25,657 bases of DNA from Carex sylvatica (taxonomy: Eukaryota; Streptophyta; Magnoliopsida; Poales; Cyperaceae). Each line of letters starts with the position of its first letter. The first letter of the stretch is position 1. The stretch spans positions 1-25,657 of the forward strand of contig CAXKVR010000266.1 of the NCBI GenBank assembly GCA_964058845.1, written 5' to 3'. A model generated the notes under the pieces. It was not told the DNA's origin. It saw only the letters and a program-made list of their open reading frames with translations, and ran no database searches. Shown piece after piece: positions 10,560-20,219 of the stretch. Position numbers and translations under genes: made by a program.

Positions 10560-10985
10560 CAAAATTGTGCTATATCCACGTTATAGCCTATATAAACCCG
10601 AATTCGCATCCTCTGAGATATCTCATATTTTGCGTGACTTTTTGAAAAATCTCAACTGTTCAAATACATTCTACACGAATCTCATAACTCAAATGATACT
10701 GGCCCCCTGCGCAATCCCCGAATAGGCACCGGACACGTCGGTCACGCAAAACATGAGATATCTCGATCGCATGATACGCACTCACATCACCAATCCCTCG
10801 CCCCTCCAATTCACATCCCCTCATGTTTCTTGACTTTGTACAATTGAAACGGACAGTCCAAAATCTTCCTTTTAACTTGGCACGCATCTTAAAGCACAAT
10901 AATACTGACCTACTCGTCATCCTGAATAGACACCGGCTAAGAGTAAATCCGGATGGAGTCTAGCGGGTCCCTCTTGATCAATTAT
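10560..10985. repeat. Transposon-like block with a 24-bp inverted repeat
   Basis: Bases 10615-10638 and 10741-10764 are inverted copies with one mismatch in 24, 102 bases apart. Each contains the palindrome GAGATATCTC followed by a TTTTGCGTGAC segment. A second internal repetition, GAATAGGCACCGG at 10719 and GAATAGACACCGG at 10924, shows that the block was built by duplication. A CTATATAAACC word at 10587-10597 resembles a TATA box. GC content is higher than in the surroundings. The family is not recognised; a decayed DNA transposon is the likeliest source. Confidence 0.4.
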
Positions 10986-13948
10986 TGCTATTCTCGAAAT
11001 TTCAGTGCAAAAGACAATACGATTGATCGCAGCCAATAATATAGTACGGCAAGGCATACATAATGAATGGGGATGATGGAATTCCCGTGCTTTTATGATG
11101 ATTCGTTAAGCGAATCATTATCACTAACTAGTTCACACGTCTCATTCTCACAAAACAACATTCTTTGGTGTTTATGGTACTATATTTCTTCTATATCGAT
11201 CCAAGAGCACAGTCATCATTGTAAAGGAATAAATATGTCTAGAGATCGAGATAGTAGTAGGTCTGATGAGCATTGAATCTATTTTAGGTTCAATTAGCTC
11301 TGTCACCGTACGATTACCTTAAAGATCTGTGCGCACGTAAATTGATAAAAACTCATACGGATTTTAATACGGATCGCACGAATTGATGCAATTGGATGGC
11401 CAGATCACTCATCGAACCAAAGTAGGTCCAATGGGCATCGGACCTACTCCGAAGTCCTAGACATCTCCGGGTCCGGGGCATGATGCTTCGACTCTGACAT
11501 TATTGGTCACACTCAGCAGTTCTTTGTAGATTTTTTGAAGATACTCTGATACTCATAAAGACATTTTAAGCATAGAAATAACACTGAGACTCTGAGAGCA
11601 ACCTCGAATAAAAATAAAAATAAAAATAAAAATAAAAAACTCAGTACTATCAGTCTCTCTTATTTCTTAAAAAATTAAATTTAACATTAATTAATACTTT
11701 TATAATTGAGTTTTAAACTTCTTAATCATGTCATGTCAGTATGTCACATTCAATGCTATTGCTAACCATTCAATAGCTTCTCTTTTCTTATTATTTATGT
11801 TTAATTAAGATGAATAAATACGATAATATTTCTGAAAAAAAATACATTCAGCAAAAAAAAGAAATTAAAGAAACTGAAATATTAAAACTATGTATAATAG
11901 ATAACAACACAATTAGTTGTGTAAGCATCTCTCCAGAGTAATGCAAAATATTATTTTAAAAAATTACATAACACCATAGGCACAACAAACACACACAAAA
12001 TGAAGAGAAAAAATAATAATAATATGTGAATCTTTCGATCAAGATAAATATCTAAAAGAGTGAGAATCTTTCGATCATTTAATAGTGTGTTTAATGTGCT
12101 TAAGATGTTATGAAAATTTTAAAGTGATACAACCTATTTATATTATTATGTAAAGATTCTCACGTAACTAATTATATTATCCTTCATTACACATATTTTT
12201 TATTTTTTAAATAATATTTATATATTTTTCAAATTTTCTACATGCAAAGCAAAACCATTTAGATAGAAATTATCTCATTTTAAAATTTAATGTTTTCGGA
12301 AATTGTTCTAGTATAATATAACTTTGTTCTAACTCAGAAACTATTTTTTAGTGAGTGTATGACAATCAACTGATGTTTTTTCTTTAAAAAAATAATGGTT
12401 TAAGAGAAAGCCTGACATTTAAGTAGCAATTAATGGAGATTGTCAAATCACTCTGATATAATTAATAATAGAAATTAGCTAAAATTTCATTGTTCAAGTT
12501 TAACACAGCATGGGGTTCTTTCATTTTCATGATCACTTAAAGATAAACATAGGGTGGATCTAGAATTTTTTTCATGATAGAACAAGAGATTAAGAGTAAT
12601 CAGGTTAAATAGCTAATTGATTTTAAGCTCATTAGCTAATCGAGTATTATTATGGGCTGCACAATAAAAGTTTTTATTATGGGCTCCACAAAAAAAATTG
12701 GACTCAGCAGGTAGGACGAAGTTATTTTCTGAGTAGAGTAAATACCCAATAGTATATATCGAGAAGTTTGTTTTGAAAATTCAGAATAAAAAAGTTGTTC
12801 TACTTTGAAAATTCATAATTAAAAATGAGCAAGAAAAAGACCATTTTTCTTGTTTTTTCTTGCACACTTAATTTATTGTTATTGTAAATATATTTCTAAC
12901 TGAAATAAAAGGAATTTTGAATACAATAACAAGAAATTAGATGATATCTTATAGCACATTCGTCTAAATTGCTAAAAAAATATTAGCTCCGTATAAATTC
13001 TAAATGTATCATCCGAAAAGCACCACTGAAAACTCATCATGCATCTCTTTTATATATGTTTGAGTTCATCAATTGGACATGAGATAATTTAAGTAAGAAG
13101 CAAACTTATGATTATAAAAGTGCACTATTTGAACAGTTCGAAAGTTACAATTAATTTATAAGAATATCTACATATTGATAGCTTCTTAATTGTAAATAAT
13201 ATTCTTCAAACCATCATTTTGTGTTCTTTTATTTAAAATCCAATAGTCATATAAAGCTAATCAAAACTATCATAGAATTTTAACTATGAAAGTTGTGCGG
13301 CTAAGATATCGGAGAAAACAAAAAATTGTTTGCGCAGTTGGTTGCAAAAGAATGATCTTTAGACATTATAGAGAGAGTTATAGGCATATGAAAATCGCTG
13401 CTATAACTATTTCAGTAATGCACATAAAGCTTAGTTGGTTTAGTCGTGTCTCATTGTAAAATAACCAGACAAATTACATAACAAATTTAATTTTATATCT
13501 ATAATATTTTGTTTCATATGCGAGGGTAAAAGTTTTGTTATTGTAAAGTTATTCACCGAATTAAACATTTAATATTAGATACATTTTCTTTTATTGAATC
13601 AAATTAAATTAAGTAAACTAGTATTATTAGGCAAATTTTAGAAAAATATCAAATCCATTTTCTTTCTTTTTTCAATATAAGTTATTAACATATTATTACG
13701 AAGGAATTATTTCCTAAAGCATTAAGTAATTACTACTTTTATGTCATGATATTGAAAATTATTAAATTGGCTTACCAACAAATTTATAAAATATAAAATA
13801 ACAAAACTTTTCCAAAAAAATAATAATAACGAAACCAAATTTCAATTAGTTACGGCCCGTGATAAAATCAAATTAACATATATAAGTACCAATCCTTCAC
13901 ATATATTCAATAAGACCCGAATAAGTGGAGTGGTACTTCTTTTCATAA
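10986..13948. other. Gene-poor AT-rich DNA
   Basis: I find no supported gene across about 3 kb. Items visible are a small hairpin GTAGGTCC...GGACCTAC (11423-11450), an AAAAT microsatellite (11607-11638), a possible MITE at about 11913-12182, and a duplicated phrase TATTATGGGCTSCACAA near 12647 and 12677. The remainder is low-complexity A/T sequence. Confidence 0.45.
11607..11638. repeat. (AAAAT)n microsatellite
   Basis: About six consecutive AATAA/AAAAT pentamers in a row, without interruption. Likely length-polymorphic; no function implied. Confidence 0.9.
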
Positions 13949-14229
13949 GAGTATCCACACTCTGGTAACTCTAATGAGTTTTTAAATAACTGTTAATCAC
14001 TTTAATTAATATTTTTAAAATTTTTAATTCTGACATATCTAAAATTAATTTTAGAGTTCCTATTGAGTCACATAAGTAACAAATTAAAAAGAAAAAATAA
14101 TTTAAGTCAATTATTTAATTAGTATAAAATTTATAAAATAGTTTATTAATAAAAAACTGTTTCACATCTCTGAATTAAAAACTGCCGTATTAAATTAGAA
14201 ATTTTAATAATATCAAGATATATATGCTC
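13949..14229. mobile_element. Tourist-like MITE (PIF/Harbinger type), 281 bp
   Basis: The element starts GAGTATCC and ends ATATGCTC (complement GAGCATAT), close to the GAGCATCTCC type of terminus of Tourist/Harbinger elements in plants. It is flanked on both sides by TAA (13946-13948 and 14230-14232), matching the three-base TWA target duplication of that superfamily. The interior is AT-rich and non-coding, and the size is right for a MITE. The terminal repeats are short and imperfect, so the call is moderate. Confidence 0.45.
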
Positions 14230-14389
14230 TAACTCAAACAACGACAAATCTACTACTTTAGTTTAATTAGTTTAGATGGAGAGTTTTTCTCCTGCGCCCT
14301 TTACGTAAGCAATCAAATTGTTGACTAGCAGATCGACCGTTTTAATTTAACCTAACCTGCGACCCGTTGGGCAATTAAGGACCCATGTC

Positions 14390-14901
14390 TGGGGATGGCA
14401 ATAAAGTTCGTGGCTCGTAGCTCGATCGTGATTCGCATCTAACTCACTCGTTAGTGCACCGAGCTGTTAATGAGCCAACTGATCACTAGCTCGATCTAAA
14501 ATTAATAAGTTTGAGCTGGAGCCTAACTCGCTCGCGAGCTGGCGAGCCAGCTCGATCCAAGTATGAATTTATGAATTGATATAAATTTGTGTGAATTTAG
14601 TATGTATGAATTTATTTTGTGAACTATGTCTGTATGAATTTGAAGATTTAGTATTTTAATATGTATAAAGTTAGTTACAAACTTAATTTATGGTAGTTGA
14701 TTTTATAATATATTATTTAATATATTTGAGCTTTTAGCTCACGAGCTGGCTCGGCTCGCTCGTTGTCAAAACAAGCAAGCCACAAGTCAATTTTTAAGCT
14801 CGAATCTGAATATTAACTCGCTCATAACTCGCTTGTTGCTAAAACGAGTGAGCCATAAACTTGATCTAGTTTAGATCGAGCCGGCTCGTTGCCAGCCCTT
14901 A
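14390..14901. mobile_element. Non-autonomous hAT-like element with GAGCTCG-type subterminal repeats
   Basis: Left end TGGGGATGGCAA (14390-14401) and right end TTGCCAGCCCTTA (14889-14901) form an imperfect terminal inverted repeat of hAT type. Inside both ends are many short words built on GCTCG/CGAGC (GCTCGATC, GCTCGCGAGC, CGAGCCAGCTCG, GGCTCGGCTCGCTCG) in both orientations, up to about 14545 on the left and from about 14738 on the right. The centre is AT-rich with repeated TATGAATTT. No transposase frame is present. An eight-base target duplication is not evident. Confidence 0.6.
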
Positions 14902-15307
14902 ATTATCACCTAACAGTCTAACACGCATATATACAACCTAATATAAATATGAGAATGAAAATGAAGAGTATTAATGACCGGGCCAAGAAGGCTTATAAAT
15001 AGGCCTATTCAAATTAATATTATCATCAGGGATTTAATTATATAATTATTAAAATAAATACATCTATAAAGATCCAATATTATAATTCTGCGCAAAATTG
15101 GTTGCTACAGAAATTTGTTTCAAACAGCAATGAGGTTTATATATATCTGATAATTTGAAATTCCATGTGCCACAACTAGTAAAAAAGATGCAAACATTAA
15201 TAGATGATTTTCTTCTGAAAGAGTTGATTGCAAATATGTTGCACCTGGCCCAAAGAGATCCACTTGATTATATTTTCTAGGCCCATATTTTATTTTGGGC
15301 CTCAAGT
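14902..15307. other. Spacer between two transposon remnants
   Basis: No gene seen. A TATAAATAGGCC word at about 14994-15005 looks like a TATA box, but nothing credible follows it on the plus strand. Confidence 0.35.
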
Positions 15308-15488
15308 CACGGCATTCAAGATCGAATGCGTATGGCATTAACTCAAAAAGGAATCTTTTGAGTTATTGAATCTTAATCGTCTGATTTGAAAAAGAGTCAA
15401 TCCGGTCACTGCTTATAATTTGAAACAGATTGGATGGTCAAATTCATTAACTCAAAAGATTATCCTTTGAGTTAATGCAGAGGATACG
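15308..15488. mobile_element. Small foldback element with nested palindromes
   Basis: Two arms, about 15334-15385 and 15420-15479, are inverted copies of each other. Each arm is itself a palindrome, because CATTAACTCAAAA is followed a few bases on by TTTTGAGTTA(A/T)TG (15336-15368 and 15445-15477). Weaker pairing (GAATNCGTAT, 15324-15333 and 15483-15492) extends outward. The region between the arms holds similar but diverged sequence. It looks like a foldback MITE able to form a cruciform; the family is unknown. Confidence 0.5.
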
Positions 15489-15517
15489 AATTCTTCAAGA
15501 TCCAAGGCACTGCAGTT

Positions 15518-16037
15518 TAGGGGTGTAAACAAATCGGATAATATTCGATTTCGTTCGAATCCAAATCCAAAAAAGTACTTAAATTATCTGATCTGTATCT
15601 GTATCTGAGACTATTTGTATCCGAAAAATTATAACGGATGCGGATACGGTAAAACATTTTACTATTCGTATCCGACCGTTTACACTTTAAATCACAATAA
15701 ATGTGATATATATTTTTAAATTGATTTATTAAATTACATATTGTACGAATAATTTATTAAATTGCATATAGATATATATTTTGATGAACAGTATAACAAT
15801 ATGACATAATTCGTGACTAATATAACACTATAATAATATACCGTGTTATTTAAGAAGTGAAATCACAGTAGGGATGTAAACTGTCGAATACGGATCAAAT
15901 AGTAGTCTTACCGTATTCATATCCATAACATTTAATATCCAATTCGTATCCGTATTCAAAACTATCTGTATCTACATCCAAAACATTATAACGGATACTA
16001 ATACGGTAAGATCACTATCCGACCGTTTACACCCCTA
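15518..16037. mobile_element. hAT-type MITE composed of two related units
   Basis: The outer termini are a perfect 13-base inverted repeat, TAGGGGTGTAAAC at 15518-15530 and GTTTACACCCCTA at 16025-16037. The flanking eight bases are CTGCAGTT (left) and CTGCGATT (right), a 6/8 match consistent with the 8-bp target duplication of hAT elements. Inside are two diverged units. The first runs from 15518 to about 15682 and ends CCGACCGTTTACAC. The second starts with TAGGGATGTAAAC at 15869 and ends at 16037 with the same CCGACCGTTTACAC plus CCCTA. Both carry CGGATACGGTAA-like subterminal words. No transposase is encoded. Confidence 0.7.
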
Positions 16038-16362
16038 CTGCGATTCCCCTTCTTAAAGAACACGGTATACTGACTCACGATTCATTTGAAAAACGCTAGC
16101 TTCTCACGTGACTCAATGTAATTGGCTCGTATTTTAGACGTCATTTCCTCTTTCGGTAATTTTGTCATCCGACCCCACTATTTAACGCACTCCCGCGGTA
16201 TACCCCAACAGACAAAGTTTCGTCACACTGAAATCACCTTTTACCTTCAACAAGCTTTTGATTTTGCTACTTTCTGTCACTATTCCCATCCAAACAGCTA
16301 ATGAGATAGCTTATTTGTCCGTACTAGGGTTTTAGGACAGGTGGCATCACCATTGCCCCCTC
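16038..16362 (+). promoter_or_regulatory. Promoter and leader of the ENT-domain gene
   Basis: The block between the hAT-type element and the ATG at 16363 is less AT-rich than the flanks. A CTATTTAACG word near 16179 could serve as a TATA-like element, with the leader from about 16205. CACGTG, an intact G-box core, lies at about 16105-16110. A minimal upstream ORF, ATG AGA TAG at 16301-16309, lies in the leader. The gene's promoter therefore starts directly against a transposon end. Confidence 0.35.
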
Positions 16363-18602
16363 ATGGAGTTTCTTAGTGAAGATTTTGGGGGTATCTCTTT
16401 TTCTCACCTCTTGCATAATTCGCTTAGCTTGAGTTGTCAATGCTATTTCTCTCTTTTATCTCTTACTTTTTTTATTCTGCTTTTCTTGTTAGTTATTGGG
16501 TTTTTTTTTTTTTTTTTTGTGATTTATGTTGCTTATGGTTATAGCTTAGCATTTTCATTCAGATGTCAAGAAGTGATTTCTTGAAGAGTGTGCTCTACTC
16601 ATATACTGATTTTTATGTTGCAATATGTTCATCTTGTTTTCGTGGGAATGTGGAAGTAATAGTTGGTTTTGGATTAGGGAAAAATAGTGAAGTGATTTTC
16701 TATTTATTTACGCACCATGTTATTGTGGATACCCCGGCATCTGACCTGAAATGTGCCTCACTTATTTCATTTTTATAGCACAATAATTTATTTTACTTAA
16801 TTGTGAACATAGGTTGCATTGAGGTGTGGTTTAGTACTGTTTCGGTACTGTGAATGGCAAATTCTGCTTAAAAACACCATAGGTGAAGTATATACTGTGC
16901 AATTTGTATATAGTGCTACCAATGCTTAATCTTAACTGGTTTTATACTATGTACTCTTAGGGACGTATATGGAGGCTGCAGATCATGCCATGTTTCAGGC
17001 TTCGGGGTTGGTTTTATATTCGGAGCCGGCCAGTAATATCTCACTAAATGATGGTGAATATGAATCCCAATTACATACCTTGGAAAAGAGTGCCTACACT
17101 GCCGTTTTAAGAGCCTTTTGTGCCCAATCCAATGCTCTTTCTTGGGTACACATACGAGCACTCTACATTACTCAATACTACTCAATATTACCTTGCATGA
17201 ATTTTCAATTTTCTTTTGGTTAATCATCGCATTGCCACATTCATGCACAACATGCATTTTTAATTGTCTGAAATAAACATTCTTATTATGGCAGGGGAAA
17301 GAGGAGCTTATTACAGAGCTAAGGAAAGAACTGAGGGTTTCTGATGTTGAACATAGACACATTCTTGCACTCATAAGCTCTGATAAGTCGATCAAGCTTC
17401 TAAGGTATGAAAGAGAACATCTAAATTCATAAATTACATGGGAATTACAAGGTTGCATGTAAATTCAGGGGAAGCAGAAAACAGTCAGAATCTCAAGTTG
17501 TACAGGAGGCTGATCATAGGAACTATGATGTGATCCATGTGGTTCCCAAAAAGAAGAAGCTAAAAGTGGAACCCCACTCTGCACTAGCACCTATCCCTGA
17601 TTGCGTATCTCCTCCTGCTCAAGCTCAGCTTGCCATTAAAGCAGCTCCTAGTTTACTCGTAAGTTGAAATTCATTTCATCATTTTGGATATCTTTTCTTT
17701 GACCTGACTTGTGTAAATTTGTGTTATGTTATGATCCAAATTACTATTTGGGCCCAATGGGCTATATATCTGGCTTATATGTACTGTGTAATTTTGACTC
17801 TTATCAAGAGAAAATTAGTAAATTCAGTTTATCCACTGTTTGTCTCTTTAGTAATAAAAAATGTAATTTGTTTTACAGAAAAATAAAAAGGTTGATAAAG
17901 TACGTGGCACTGGTGGTTCATTCTCTGCACAACCTTGCATGCATGCTCCCCCTGCCCCAGTAGCATCAGTTTTAGAGAAAATTAGATACAATGCCCCCGC
18001 CCCCGCCCCTACCCATACAACAAAACCAGTACCAAGAGCGTCCAAATCCATAAGCCAGCAACCTCTTTCTAAGAAACGTATTTCTGATGCTATCCACATC
18101 CGACCAACTGACATGCTTATTCGACAGGTATGCCATTTGCAAATTAGTCTATGCTATGTGCAAGTTACTAACATGAGAAACACTATTACTGCCTTGATTT
18201 GGGTCCTAATGCAGATTAAGGAAGCTTGTAGCAATGGCAATTCTGATTCAGTTGTTGTAGAAAAGTCAAGGCAACTACTTAAAGTATGTTCCTCAGAGCC
18301 TTTTGCCTTCCATTTTTTGTTAATTTAAACTGTTCTTCATTTATGTTTTATGACTGGATTTAGGATCAGGAGAAAGCCCTCATGGAAGCAATCGGCAAAC
18401 TTGTTAATGTGTCAGATAGTGGTGAGCCTTTTCTTATTGGCTCTGAGAGCTAGTTTATGTTGATTGTTTTACTACGGAATTAATTGTAACATATGTATAT
18501 TTCTTTTGTCATTTCTGAATTCTGATTATAGAGGAGCCTCCCAAGAAAGGACGCAAGAAGGGGCGTAATAGATCGAGGCACAATATCATCACCTTGCGTT
18601 GA
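16363..18602 (+). CDS. ENT-domain (EMSY N-terminal-like) nuclear protein, no Agenet domain
   Basis: Eight exons: 16363-16390, 16961-17145, 17295-17404, 17469-17658, 17879-18127, 18215-18283, 18364-18421 and 18532-18602. They total 960 nt and 319 residues with all phases matching. The ENT domain lies at about residues 44-107 (ESQLHTLEKSAYTAVLRAF..., then KEELITELRKELRVSDVEHR), a helical dimerisation fold shared with EMSY and plant EMSY-LIKE proteins. A basic run KKKKLK (135-140) and a basic C-terminus (PPKKGRKKGRNRSR, 299-312) are likely nuclear localisation signals. The middle is Pro/Ala-rich and probably disordered. EMSY-LIKE proteins combine ENT with an Agenet/Tudor domain and act in chromatin and defence; I see no Agenet here. 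The first 28-nt exon is the least certain part: translation could instead start at the in-frame Met at 16969, losing 12 residues. Confidence 0.85.
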
Positions 18603-20219
18603 TAATGGTGATTTTGATTGAGTTTGCTTGTATATATGGCTGATCTTAAATAGATAGTTGTATGGGGAGTTAGTGGGGCTCATCTCTTTTTAACTGTTTT
18701 CCTTCTTTCTGTTTTCCTTTTTATTAAAAGCTATTTCTGCTGTTAGTACACTTTCAACAATTGGATATTCTCTATGCCCTGATCTAGATATCAACTTTGC
18801 TAGATAATTCATACTTGTACAATCTCAAATGCCTTTCCAGTGTGTGCATGTCTTCTTGTCATTTTTCCTACTTTTTATTTTCTCTTATGTTGCAAGTTAC
18901 AAATCATAGTCATAGAGCTAAAATATAGTGCATGAAAAATGGAACGATGCAACACAGATTGAACTGCACTGGACCAATTGATACATGGTAACACCTCCCC
19001 TGCTATGAGACAAACTGGTACCAGTAATAAATTTAGAATAGACGCGTTGTTAAGAGGATACATCGTATCTCCATCCATCTGTCCTTGCTTGTGACCACTC
19101 ATGAGTTGTTTGGACTAATCAAGGGAGTTAGCCTGCCTTGCTCCTTGCTTTCAGTTTGTATTGTATACTATCTTTCAATTATTGCAACCTATCATTTATT
19201 CATGTCTCGTTATTTGAATGAATCATATGCTTTATTTATTAAACGTGGTTTTCTCTGTATTCCCTGTGCAAATATTAAGGTTCTTGTTTGGTAAAGAAGC
19301 GCGTGATTATAACTTTTTTGTTAAAAATTATACTGGTCCTTTCTATTAAATAAGCAATGCAATTAGGTGAGAACCCTTTAATATGGAAAAAAGTGCCGTG
19401 TGGGCATCACTTATAACCTTTGAGAATGTTAAATTAGTTAAGGCAAAAAGTGCCGTGTGGGCATCACTTATAACCTTTGAGAATGTTAAATTAGTTAAGG
19501 CAAAACATTATTCTCATATTCCTACAGACTGACATAATTTGTGGTTTCTGTTGATTTGAATTAAAATAGCGGCTTGGTAATCAAAGTTACATAAATGACA
19601 AATCATTTTCTATATTTACTGAATGTACTATTTTTAGTCCATGATCATTAGAAAAACCACAAAATAGCTGATCTAGAACTTGGAAAATTCTAACTTCAAA
19701 GGGGGTCCCCTCACGGAAATCTGTCGTTAGCTAGGTTTAGTAGTTAGCATAGTGACAGGTACTTCCTTTAAAAGTAAAAGCATATATACTACATAAAATT
19801 AGGAAGATAAATATTTATCCTGTGGAGGAAAAATTTATGTTTACAAGTTTTGACTTCTGCAGCCATGTACTTCTAATGTTAATAAATCAGAAAATACCCC
19901 AAACCATGTACTTGTGTATGGTTTATTTCTTTTTTCGGACAAAATGTTTTACAATTTTACTGATAGTTTATTCAACTTAATTGGTAACTTTGATACTTGA
20001 TAGCGACAAGTGGTGTATACCAAAGTCTCCAACTAGCTTTTCTGGGAGATGCATAATGAATCCATTCCAAGATCATGAAAGTGCAATGCACCAAAGCACA
20101 TATATCAACCTCATGTGGGCTTCCTTTTCACACCTCTATCAAGGATTTCAACTTTCTCCTCGATCCCCTATTCAATTCTCTTGAAATTCAAATTTGATTT
20201 GAAGAACCTTTTTAGTCCC
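18603..20219. other. 3' flank of ENT gene and upstream region of the CCX gene
   Basis: No supported gene. The first few hundred bases should be 3' UTR. The rest is ordinary AT-rich spacer, apart from a perfect 57-bp tandem duplication at 19388-19501. Close to the right end a CATATATCAAC word (20098-20108) could be a TATA element for the exchanger gene. An ATG at 20113 opens a 23-codon upstream ORF that stops at 20184, out of frame with the main CDS. Confidence 0.4.
19388..19501. repeat. Perfect 57-bp tandem duplication
   Basis: Bases 19388-19444 and 19445-19501 are identical 57-mers (each begins AAAAAGTGCCGTGTGGGC and ends AGTTAAGGC). No difference is visible, so it is either a very recent duplication or an assembly or copy-number artefact. 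Confidence 0.95.

Noticed and set aside
10147..11276. Several 60-86 codon ORFs on both strands
   Set aside because: There are no domains, no splice partners and no codon pattern; they overlap repeat-like DNA.
14992..15010. TATAAATAGGCC word as a promoter
   Set aside because: No ORF, leader or exon pattern follows within several hundred bases; the next DNA is a foldback element.
17709..17963. A plus-strand ORF reading through intron sequence of the ENT gene
   Set aside because: It spans an intron (17659-17878) and then runs out of frame with the real exon at 17879.
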